A DNA stretch of 64,000 nucleotides from CAYYIS01 sp964470965. Lineage in GTDB: Bacteria > JAAXHH01 > JABIQT01. The stretch is from positions 69,221-133,220 of the forward strand of contig CAYYIS010000008.1 of the NCBI GenBank assembly GCA_964470965.1. The letters are read 5' to 3'. Position numbers and translations under genes: made by a program. The notes below the pieces were generated by a model that saw only the letters and a program-made list of their open reading frames with translations, searched no databases and was not told where the DNA came from. Below are positions 44,910 through 51,713 of the stretch, piece by piece. Positions within the stretch are counted from its first letter, which is position 1, and each line of letters starts with the position of its first letter.

Positions 44910-47099
44910 ATGTCCCTCACGCTGAACACGCAGCATATTATCTGGATTCTCCTCGCCGCCGTTGCTGCTACCATCTTCATCTTCTGGGCTTACAGGCAGC
45001 TCATGGTGCAACTCTCGTCCCGAACCGGATGGGGCCTGACGCTGGTCCGCATCGCCGCCGTCGGCATGCTGTTGTTCACCATCTGTGAACCGGCGGCCAG
45101 CATCGTACTGGAACGGTCGGAGAAAGGGACGGTCCTTCTGTTTATCGACACATCGGACAGTATGAGTATTACGGACAGGGTTGGAAACCGGCTGGAGGAG
45201 GTCTCCAGACTGCTCACCGGAGCCTGGTTCACCGCTCTGGCTGACCGGTACCACATATCGACCTACCAGTTTTCCGAACGTGTCACACCGATTTCAGAAA
45301 GTGCCTTTGACTCTTTAAATACCCATGCAGCCGCTACAAATATCAGTGCTGCACTGGAATTCGCCCGGACTCGATCCCAGCTTGTTGAGATCGCCGGCAT
45401 CGCCCTTGTAACCGACGGAAATCATACCGTAGGACGGGATCCGCTGCGGACGGCGGACGGGCTCACCATTCCAGTGTATGCAATAGGAGTGGGAGATACC
45501 CTCGAGGCCAGAGATACGGCCCTCATCAGCCACATGACCAACGAAGTGGCGTATGTGGACAGCAGGATTCCTGTGGAAGTAACGATTCAGAGCCGGGGAT
45601 ACGAAGGCGAGAAAGTGCCCGTCGTCCTGCAGGAAAACGGGCGGACAATAGACTCCCAGGAGGTGGTTCTGGCAGGACGTGGCCGGGAACAGTCGGTAGC
45701 GCTTCACGTGGCGCCTTCTCTGGCCGGGGTTCGTCAATATACCGTCTCTTTACAGGCTCGGGACGATGAGCTGGTTTCCCGGAACAACCAGCTCAATTTT
45801 TCGATAAAGGTACTGAAGAGTAAACTGAACGTCCTCTACATCGAAGGTAGTCCACGCACCGACATGACGTTCCTCAAACAGACTCTCCAAAGAGATCCCA
45901 ACGTCCGGCTTACCTCGGTGATTACCAGACCGGACGGCGAATTTTACCCGGAACCGCTTCCAGATTCGCGCTCAGAATGGCTTGAATATGACCTTGTCAT
46001 CCTGGGCAGCATCTCTTATAAGCAGGTGCAGCCCTGGAGCACGCACATCGTAAATCTTGTAGAGCACAAGGGCGGCGGACTGATAGTCCTCGGGGGACCG
46101 AAGAGCTTCGAACTCGGCGGCTACGCCGGAACCCCGCTGGGTAACCTAATGCCGGTGCAGATTCCCAGCGTCAACCGAGGCCTACTCGAAGGATTGTATC
46201 TTCCTGCCCTCACGGCAGATGGCGAAACACATGCACTCATGCAACTGCATGACGACCCCCTTGAATCGTCCCGGAGATGGTCGGAACTTCCACCCCTTAC
46301 CGGAATCAATCAGGTCGGCCCCGCTAAACCGGGCGCAACGGTACTGGCGGTCCATCCCACCTGGCAGGTGAACGGACAGGATACACCGGTTATCTCCGTA
46401 CATCGGTATGGGCATGGAAAAGTCCTCGCCGTCGCCACCTATGACATCTGGCGGTGGGACCTGATGATGTGGGGCAGCGGTGGGACCAATGCAAGTTATG
46501 CCCGTATCTGGAGTAATGCCGTACGGTGGCTGACCACTCGCGAGAGCGGGAAACGGGTAAGGGTAACGACCGGGAAAGCAACCTACAGCAGCGGTGAACC
46601 TGTCGTGTTTTCAGGACAGGTTTACGATGATAGTTTCCGGCCGGTCGACCACGTGGATTTATCACTTGCTATTATTCCTAAAATGGACGAAACCAGGCAA
46701 TTTACCGTCGGCATGACATCATCAAGCACCGGTTCTGGCCGTTATGAAAGCGCCATACGCCATCTGGTAGCCGGGGTATATACTTTTACTGCCCGAGCCA
46801 CAAGGGGCGGACAGACGCTGGGTACGGATAACGGCGGCTTCGAAATCGGAGAGTCCGCTATCGAGTTCACACACACCGGCATGGATCAGGCACTGCTGAG
46901 TGAGCTGGCCAACAGAACCGGTGGGGGCTTCTATCGATCCAATGAAGCCGGAAGACTCGTATCCGAAATCAAGGTACCGGACAAAACGGTCACCGGCAAA
47001 AGGGACGTCCATATCTGGAACCATCCTGTTTCGTTGGCACTGTTTATCATAGCGCTGTCCATTGAATGGTTCATCAGAAGGCGCCATGGACTTATGTAA
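44910..47099 (+). CDS. Membrane-anchored von Willebrand factor A / glutamine-amidotransferase-like protein
   Basis: A 729-residue protein with two N-terminal transmembrane helices (about 10-28 and 42-60). A VWA domain follows with a MIDAS motif FIDTSDSMS (D80-x-S-x-S) and TDGNHTVG. Next come Ig-like periplasmic segments, then a class I amidotransferase-like region (LNVLYIEGSPRTDMTFLK; IVLGGPKSFELGGY), and a last helix near 700-717. This layout resembles large BatA/DUF-type membrane proteins of FCB and planctomycetes. No MoxR ATPase or other Bat genes are adjacent. I favour ATG at 44910; a TTG at 44880 is possible. Role unknown; envelope sensing or metal-ion-dependent protein assembly is plausible. 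Confidence 0.75.
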   Translation: MSLTLNTQHIIWILLAAVAATIFIFWAYRQLMVQLSSRTGWGLTLVRIAAVGMLLFTICEPAASIVLERSEKGTVLLFIDTSDSMSITDRVGNRLEEVSRLLTGAWFTALADRYHISTYQFSERVTPISESAFDSLNTHAAATNISAALEFARTRSQLVEIAGIALVTDGNHTVGRDPLRTADGLTIPVYAIGVGDTLEARDTALISHMTNEVAYVDSRIPVEVTIQSRGYEGEKVPVVLQENGRTIDSQEVVLAGRGREQSVALHVAPSLAGVRQYTVSLQARDDELVSRNNQLNFSIKVLKSKLNVLYIEGSPRTDMTFLKQTLQRDPNVRLTSVITRPDGEFYPEPLPDSRSEWLEYDLVILGSISYKQVQPWSTHIVNLVEHKGGGLIVLGGPKSFELGGYAGTPLGNLMPVQIPSVNRGLLEGLYLPALTADGETHALMQLHDDPLESSRRWSELPPLTGINQVGPAKPGATVLAVHPTWQVNGQDTPVISVHRYGHGKVLAVATYDIWRWDLMMWGSGGTNASYARIWSNAVRWLTTRESGKRVRVTTGKATYSSGEPVVFSGQVYDDSFRPVDHVDLSLAIIPKMDETRQFTVGMTSSSTGSGRYESAIRHLVAGVYTFTARATRGGQTLGTDNGGFEIGESAIEFTHTGMDQALLSELANRTGGGFYRSNEAGRLVSEIKVPDKTVTGKRDVHIWNHPVSLALFIIALSIEWFIRRRHGLM

Positions 47100-47105
47100 A
47101 TTTGC

Positions 47106-47132
47106 TTGACAATTGAAGCGGAGCCCTATTCT
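47106..47132 (+). promoter_or_regulatory. Probable promoter of the thiSGE operon
   Basis: TTGACA at 47106-47111 is a perfect -35. The best -10 is TATTCT at 47127-47132, with a short 15-base spacer. Transcription would begin near 47140, just before the riboswitch aptamer. The spacing weakens confidence. Confidence 0.4.
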
Positions 47133-47162
47133 TTAAGCGTGGTTACAGACAAATACAACTGT

Positions 47163-47239
47163 CCGTTGGGGGAGGCTCTGTGTGGGCCTGAGAATTACCC
47201 CTTGAACCTGATCTGGTTTGTACCAGCGTAGGGAAACGG
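47163..47239 (+). ncRNA. TPP riboswitch (THI element) aptamer
   Basis: The conserved THI-box elements are present in order: CTGAGA around 47189-47194, then CCCTTGAACCTGATCTGG (47199-47216) and ACCAGCGTAGGGAA (47222-47235). P1 is closed by CCGTT (47163-47167) pairing with AACGG (47235-47239). It binds thiamine pyrophosphate and represses the thiamine-biosynthesis genes downstream. Those are thiS, thiG and thiE, which confirms the assignment. The downstream terminator shows it works by transcription attenuation. Confidence 0.95.
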
Positions 47240-47251
47240 TAACGCGAGACG

Positions 47252-47277
47252 ACCGTTTTTCTGAAACGGTTTTTTTT
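47252..47277 (+). terminator. TPP-riboswitch-controlled terminator
   Basis: ACCGTTT (47252-47258) pairs with AAACGGT (47264-47270) across a 5-base loop, followed by seven T. The same 5' arm is also complementary to AAACGGT at 47234-47240, the 3' strand of aptamer P1. Without TPP that pairing forms an antiterminator; with TPP P1 closes and the terminator forms. Confidence 0.9.
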
Positions 47278-47319
47278 GTTAAAGTAGATTTTACCACACT
47301 CTTGACAAAGGTAACAACG

Positions 47320-47520
47320 ATGGTTGTCATGGTTAACGGAACTCCAAAGGAAGTGGCGCAGGAGCTGAGTATCGCTGACCTCATTCGGACACTGGACCTT
47401 CCGACGGACGGTATTGCAGTGGCCCTGAACGGAACGGTGGTCCTGCGGAAAGAACACACGAATACTACAATTCGGGAAAACGATGAAATCGAAATTATCA
47501 GGGCCGTGGCAGGAGGTTAA
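47320..47520 (+). CDS. thiS: Sulfur carrier protein ThiS
   Basis: A 66-residue ubiquitin-like protein that carries sulfur as a C-terminal thiocarboxylate for thiazole formation. It ends in the required Gly-Gly (IIRAVAGG), and VALNGTVVLRKEH in the middle is typical. The start is ATG at 47320 with AAAGG about nine bases before it. An ATG at 47329 could also serve. ThiF, which activates the C-terminus, is not in the window. The first gene after the TPP attenuator, it precedes thiG by 29 bases. Confidence 0.95.
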   Translation: MVVMVNGTPKEVAQELSIADLIRTLDLPTDGIAVALNGTVVLRKEHTNTTIRENDEIEIIRAVAGG

Positions 47521-47549
47521 ACGGTCCGTTGGTAGAAAAGGAGATTGTC

Positions 47550-48326
47550 ATGTCGGAGGCATTGAAGGTTGGTGCAAAAACGTTTGCATCCCGGTTAATC
47601 CTCGGAACCGGGAAATATGCCAGTTTGGATCTGATGGCGGAATCTTTTGAGGCAAGCGGCACAGAGATGGTCACTTTGGCGATCCGACGTGTGGATTTGA
47701 ATGATACTTCAGGAAAGTCATTGCTGGATTATATCGATCGGAAAAAGTACGCGCTGCTGCCCAATACAGCCGGATGTTATACGGCCGAAGACGCGGTGCT
47801 GACCTGCGAGCTTGCCCGCGAGGCGCTCGGGACGGAAATCGTTAAGCTGGAAGTCATTGGTGACGAGAAAACGCTGTTCCCCGACAACGAAGCGACCCTG
47901 AAGGCGGCTAAAGTACTGATCGACCGGGGGTTTACGGTAATGCCATACACAATCGACGACCCTATCGTCTGCAAGAAGCTGGAAGACCTGGGTTGCGCCG
48001 CCGTTATGCCACTGGCTGCGCCGATCGGATCGGGTCTGGGGATCCGCAATCCCTACAACATGGCCATTATCATCGAAAACGCCAACGTTCCTGTCATCGT
48101 TGACGCCGGCGTAGGGACCGCCTCTGATGCCGCAGTCGCGCTGGAACTAGGCTGTGACGGTGTGCTGATGAACACCGGCGTCGCCGGTGCCCAAGACCCT
48201 GTTAAAATGGCCATCGCCATGAGGAAAGCAGTGGAAGCAGGACGACTGGCTTATGAAGCCGGTCGCATACCCAAAAAACTGTATGCAACCGCATCGAGTC
48301 CTATCACCGGGCTCATTCACTCGTAA
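47550..48326 (+). CDS. thiG: Thiazole synthase ThiG
   Basis: A 258-residue TIM-barrel enzyme that joins deoxyxylulose 5-phosphate, dehydroglycine and ThiS-borne sulfur into the thiazole phosphate of thiamine. The Schiff-base lysine is K99 in VKLEVIGD. RLILGTGKY at 15-23, LPNTAGCYTAEDAV at 70-83 and the phosphate-binding VDAGVGTASDAA and MNTGVAGAQDP segments are all present. The start is ATG at 47550, six bases after AAAAGGAG; a longer reading from 47529 starts with TTG. ThiH or ThiO, needed for dehydroglycine, is elsewhere. Confidence 0.96.
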   Translation: MSEALKVGAKTFASRLILGTGKYASLDLMAESFEASGTEMVTLAIRRVDLNDTSGKSLLDYIDRKKYALLPNTAGCYTAEDAVLTCELAREALGTEIVKLEVIGDEKTLFPDNEATLKAAKVLIDRGFTVMPYTIDDPIVCKKLEDLGCAAVMPLAAPIGSGLGIRNPYNMAIIIENANVPVIVDAGVGTASDAAVALELGCDGVLMNTGVAGAQDPVKMAIAMRKAVEAGRLAYEAGRIPKKLYATASSPITGLIHS

Positions 48327-48335
48327 CATATCCCC

Positions 48336-48959
48336 GTGGTCGATTTCAAACTCTACCTCATCAGTGACCGTAACCAGTGCGCCGACCGATCGTTTATCAA
48401 AACGATTGGTCAGGCATGCGCAGCCGGTGTAAGGTGTCTGCAAATTAGGGAAAAAGATCTCTCCCCTAAGGCGGTGTTTGAATTCGTCTGTGAAATCCAG
48501 AAGAATCTTGCAGGTCATCAACCAGCCATACTTGTCAACGATCGGATCGACATCGCGCTCGCGACCGATATAGATGGTGTTCATCTTCCCGAAACCGGTT
48601 TGCCGGTGGACATCGCGAGATCTAGTTTACCGACGGGAAAGCTGCTCGGTGTGTCCGCGCACAGCCTGGATCGGGCGATCGAAGCGGAAGCTCTGGGCGC
48701 AGATTTCATCACTTTCGGGCCGGTTTTCCATACCCCCTCCAAAGAATCATATGGCGATCCGGTCGGTCTGTCAGCACTGAAACGGGTGACTTCTCAGACC
48801 AACATTCCGGTGTTTGCCCTTGGCGGTGTCAAGCCGGAAAATACCACCGAGTGCCTGGATGCAGGCGCACACGGGGTCGCAGTTATTTCCGCTATCCTGG
48901 CTGCGCCTGACACCCGGTTGGCTGTAGCCCGGTTTGAAACCGCTCTCGGACAGCTATAG
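48336..48959 (+). CDS. thiE: Thiamine phosphate synthase ThiE
   Basis: A 207-residue TIM-barrel protein of the ThiE/TenI family, expected to join HMP-pyrophosphate and thiazole phosphate. LYLISDRNQ at the start, QIREKDLS at about 36-43, VNDRIDIALATDIDGVHLPE near 66-85, GVSAHS, FITFGPVFHTPSK and the phosphate loop FALGGVKPEN are visible. The GVSAHS in place of GVSTHS and HLPE in place of HLGQ lean slightly toward TenI-like members, so thiazole tautomerase is an alternative. The start is GTG at 48336, ten bases after thiG. It ends the riboswitch-controlled operon. Confidence 0.88.
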   Translation: MVDFKLYLISDRNQCADRSFIKTIGQACAAGVRCLQIREKDLSPKAVFEFVCEIQKNLAGHQPAILVNDRIDIALATDIDGVHLPETGLPVDIARSSLPTGKLLGVSAHSLDRAIEAEALGADFITFGPVFHTPSKESYGDPVGLSALKRVTSQTNIPVFALGGVKPENTTECLDAGAHGVAVISAILAAPDTRLAVARFETALGQL

Positions 48960-49040
48960 ACCCCTTCTCGGTCGTCACTGTAGCACATTCATTCCCCTAT
49001 ACATATCCGCCGAATCATTCAGAATAAACGAAACATGTTT

Positions 49041-49063
49041 ATGTTGACATAATTTATCAACAT
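49041..49063. promoter_or_regulatory. Operator-like palindrome in the TlpA-gene promoter
   Basis: ATGTTGA (49041-49047) and TCAACAT (49057-49063) form a perfect 7-base inverted repeat with a 9-base spacer, overlapping the -35 box. A second small palindrome, AAACATGTTT, lies directly upstream (49031-49040). The symmetry suggests a dimeric repressor site. The regulator is unknown. Confidence 0.45.
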
Positions 49064-49072
49064 TATTATATT
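49044..49072 (+). promoter_or_regulatory. sigma70 promoter of the TlpA-like gene
   Basis: A perfect TTGACA (49044-49049) and TATATT (49067-49072) are separated by 17 bases, with an AT-rich surround. The start codon is about 92 bases downstream, leaving a leader of some 85 bases. Confidence 0.62.
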
Positions 49073-49164
49073 GCCTATTCCAACATATGGGAAACGGTCC
49101 ATTTCAGGTGATTACGGTTTTATCTAACAACGCACTACATTTGGACGGTAAAAAGGAGTCGTAA

Positions 49165-49986
49165 ATGGTAAAGTCGACATTGAAGTCCGTCTTCGTAACA
49201 GTGCTGATTTCCGTTTTTATGGGAACCGCTCTCCCGGTCTTAGCCGAAAATAATGGTGAGGTCGGCACCACTATCGGCCAGATTGCGCCTAATTTCCAGG
49301 TGTACAATATGGATGGCAAGCAGGTGACACTCGCGGATTACAAGGGGCAGCGTCTATTCGTAAATTTCTGGTCCTGGTGGTGCCCCCCCTGCATCAAAGA
49401 AGCGGAACTGTTGATGAATCTCTCGAATAAATATGAGGGCAGGATTACATTTCTTTTCATCGGGATCAATAGGATATACAGTGACAAGAAACCCCTGGAT
49501 CCAAAAGAGATAGAAGAGGGGTACACCACGGGATTGGAGACCTTTAAGACTCAAATGAAACGGGCCAAACTGGATGGTTCATATGCGCTCAGGCGATTGG
49601 AAGCTGCAAAAGATGATGCTACAAAGGCCAAGGCCCGCGGCAGATATGAAACGCACCTGGCAAATCAGGGTATGCTGAATGATCTCAAAGAAAAAAAGGT
49701 ACTTGAATATTATCTAACCAGCCCAAATTCCCTGTTTGATTTCAGGGGATACTGGGAACGTCAGTTCCGGGCAAAAACGAACGAACGATATGGAATTCCG
49801 GTTACCTATCTGATCAATGAGGAAGGTAAAATTGCCCTGGATGTCAATCCCAACGATCAACACTGGGACAAGAACGACGATATTCTCGAGGATTTTATAG
49901 CCGGTAAAGACCTGGCCGGCTATGTTGCACGATTCCCTATACCTGAAAAACATCAAAGGAAACCGGAAGGATCGACGGAAAAATAG
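49165..49986 (+). CDS. TlpA-like exported thioredoxin-fold protein with large insertion
   Basis: A 273-residue exported redoxin. A signal peptide ends near VLAEN (residue 28). The thioredoxin fold begins with IGQIAPNFQVYNMDGKQVTL, and the active site is SWWCPPCIKE with C73 and C76. The cis-proline strand GIPVTYLINEEG comes only near residue 213, so about 100 extra charged helical residues (about 100-205) are inserted where TlpA and ResA have about 40. It probably reduces or isomerises disulfides in the periplasm, for example in cytochrome c maturation, but no such genes are adjacent. Start ATG at 49165 follows AAAGGAG. Confidence 0.82.
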   Translation: MVKSTLKSVFVTVLISVFMGTALPVLAENNGEVGTTIGQIAPNFQVYNMDGKQVTLADYKGQRLFVNFWSWWCPPCIKEAELLMNLSNKYEGRITFLFIGINRIYSDKKPLDPKEIEEGYTTGLETFKTQMKRAKLDGSYALRRLEAAKDDATKAKARGRYETHLANQGMLNDLKEKKVLEYYLTSPNSLFDFRGYWERQFRAKTNERYGIPVTYLINEEGKIALDVNPNDQHWDKNDDILEDFIAGKDLAGYVARFPIPEKHQRKPEGSTEK

Positions 49987-50018
49987 GCGTGCACCGATTT
50001 TTTAGGACGTACCATTTG

Positions 50019-50055
50019 AAACACCCGGAGGGTTGCTGCTCCGGGTGTTTTGTTT
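50019..50055 (+). terminator. Intrinsic terminator after the TlpA-like gene
   Basis: A perfect 12-base stem (50019-50030 against 50039-50050) with an 8-base loop is followed by TTGTTT. It lies 33 bases after the stop and separates this gene from the small membrane protein. Confidence 0.88.
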
Positions 50056-50153
50056 ATACATGGGTAGATAGGGCTTGACATTACGGAGGCCTGTTGTTAT
50101 TTCGTTGATATCAGTCGATATGATATCGGGCCACCTATCAGGACTTGTACCAC

Positions 50154-50417
50154 ATGATCCACATCGATCTGCTCAATCCTAAGTCCCTCGACCCCATCCT
50201 TAAGTCCGATAAAAAATCAGCGGCATCGCTGAATTCGACGTTGGATCATAAGTCGAGCGGCTCCGACTCCATGCCTTCACCGGGTGGCGGTACCCTATCG
50301 ATAATAGGGGTCAACGTCGCTATTCTGGTGGTTGTTGTCGTCATTATCATGATGTTGCCGAGCAACGTTGCAGGTCCGCTTCAGAAAGCGTTTACCCGCC
50401 TGTTCAACATGTTTTAA
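50154..50417 (+). CDS. Small single-pass membrane protein, unknown function
   Basis: An 87-residue protein that I do not recognise. Residues 1-45 are polar with many Ser, Lys and Asp and a PSPGGG turn. A strong hydrophobic helix spans about 49-70 (NVAILVVVVVIIMML), and a short amphipathic tail follows (LQKAFTRLFNMF). The start is ATG at 50154 with AGGA ten bases before; a TTG at 50145 is possible. Its stop codon directly abuts the stop of the convergent enolase-superfamily gene with no base between. A small membrane adaptor is possible; coding status rests on the clear helix and ribosome site. Confidence 0.55.
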   Translation: MIHIDLLNPKSLDPILKSDKKSAASLNSTLDHKSSGSDSMPSPGGGTLSIIGVNVAILVVVVVIIMMLPSNVAGPLQKAFTRLFNMF

Positions 50418-51539
50418 TCATCTTTCAGCCATTCTCGCGACAAGCTCTAAATTCATTGTAATCCCGAGTCCGGGGCCATCCGGCACTTTTGCGATGCCGC
50501 CGTGTACACCGAAGGGTTCGGTTGTGGTACGTTCGTTGTGGTAGAGTGGACCGATAATGTCCGCCGGATATCGTTCAGACACAATATTGGACGTCGAAAT
50601 CGCCAAGTGCGCCATGGCTGCGGATCCCACCTCCAGTTCCAGGTTGCTGCCGACATGGCACACCTTCCCGGCTGCCTCTGCGACCTTTACAATCTGACGG
50701 GACAGTAGGATACCACCGTTTTTTCCGGGATAGACGCTGATTATATCCGCAGCATCCTCGTGGACCACTTCCAGCGCATCGGCCACCGTGAATACACTTT
50801 CATCGGCCATGATCGGAACCCCCACCGACGACCGTACCCTTCCCATTCCCCTGATATCACGTCGATGCACCGGTTGCTCAACACAAATGAGATTGAACGG
50901 CTCTAGACGCCGGATGGTTTGAATTGCGTCGCCGACCGTCCAGCCACCGTTCGCGTCTACCGTGAGCCTGATATCGTCACCGAGCGTCTCCCGAATCTTC
51001 CGCACCCGGTTGACGTCGTCGTCCGGATGACCTCGCCCTACCTTGATTTTAATGGTATCAAATCCGCTATCAATCATCCGTTTTGCGTTTCTGACCGCGA
51101 TGTCCGGCTCTGTTGCCGCCACCACGAATTTGACCGGAATATCCGTACTGCGGCACCGTCCCCCCAGAAGATCATAGACAGGCACGTTCAGCTTCTTCCC
51201 CTGTAGGTCCAGCAGCGCCATCTCGATGGCGGCCTTGGCAAAGTTGTTATCGATGACCACTTCATCGAACCGCTTCATGATTGCTTCGAGATCGAACGGG
51301 CTTCTATTTATAAGTTCGGGCGAAAAATACCGTTCTATAAGGGCGACTGCTCCCTCGGGCGTTTCACCGCTCCAGCCCGGCATCGTCGTGGCTTCCCCCA
51401 GTCCCACGATATCCTCATCCGTGTAGATTTCCACCAGGACATAGCGTGACAGTCTGTGGGCGCCCAGAGATGAGATGATCATAATCTCCGGGTCTATGGT
51501 AGCGGTAAGGATCGTTGTTTTAACTTTGGAAATACGCAT
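50418..51539 (-). CDS. Enolase-superfamily enzyme (mandelate racemase/muconate cycloisomerase type)
   Basis: A 373-residue enzyme of the muconate-lactonizing branch of the enolase superfamily, which abstracts a proton alpha to a carboxylate. The full catalytic set is visible: K164 and K166 in IKIKVG, metal ligands D195 (VDAN), E221 (VEQP) and D246 (ADES), and K273 in YPGKNGG. This two-lysine arrangement is that of the MLE group rather than mandelate racemase itself. Candidate substrates include muconate, dipeptides or N-acyl amino acids. A TATAAT reads leftward at 51557-51562, before the start. No pathway partner is adjacent. Confidence 0.88.
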   Translation of the reverse strand: MRISKVKTTILTATIDPEIMIISSLGAHRLSRYVLVEIYTDEDIVGLGEATTMPGWSGETPEGAVALIERYFSPELINRSPFDLEAIMKRFDEVVIDNNFAKAAIEMALLDLQGKKLNVPVYDLLGGRCRSTDIPVKFVVAATEPDIAVRNAKRMIDSGFDTIKIKVGRGHPDDDVNRVRKIRETLGDDIRLTVDANGGWTVGDAIQTIRRLEPFNLICVEQPVHRRDIRGMGRVRSSVGVPIMADESVFTVADALEVVHEDAADIISVYPGKNGGILLSRQIVKVAEAAGKVCHVGSNLELEVGSAAMAHLAISTSNIVSERYPADIIGPLYHNERTTTEPFGVHGGIAKVPDGPGLGITMNLELVARMAER

Positions 51540-51713
51540 ACTTGTCTCCCGTGGCGATTATAGCGTTAAAAAGACGGGACGTGAGATGACTTGAAAGTGT
51601 TTCACAAAGTATGTTTCTGAAACAGATTCGTCAAGAAATCGGCACATCATTTCATTAAAGTATCCAGTAGAAAGGCATTGACTGAAATAATTAGAATACC
51701 CATATTGGGCAAC

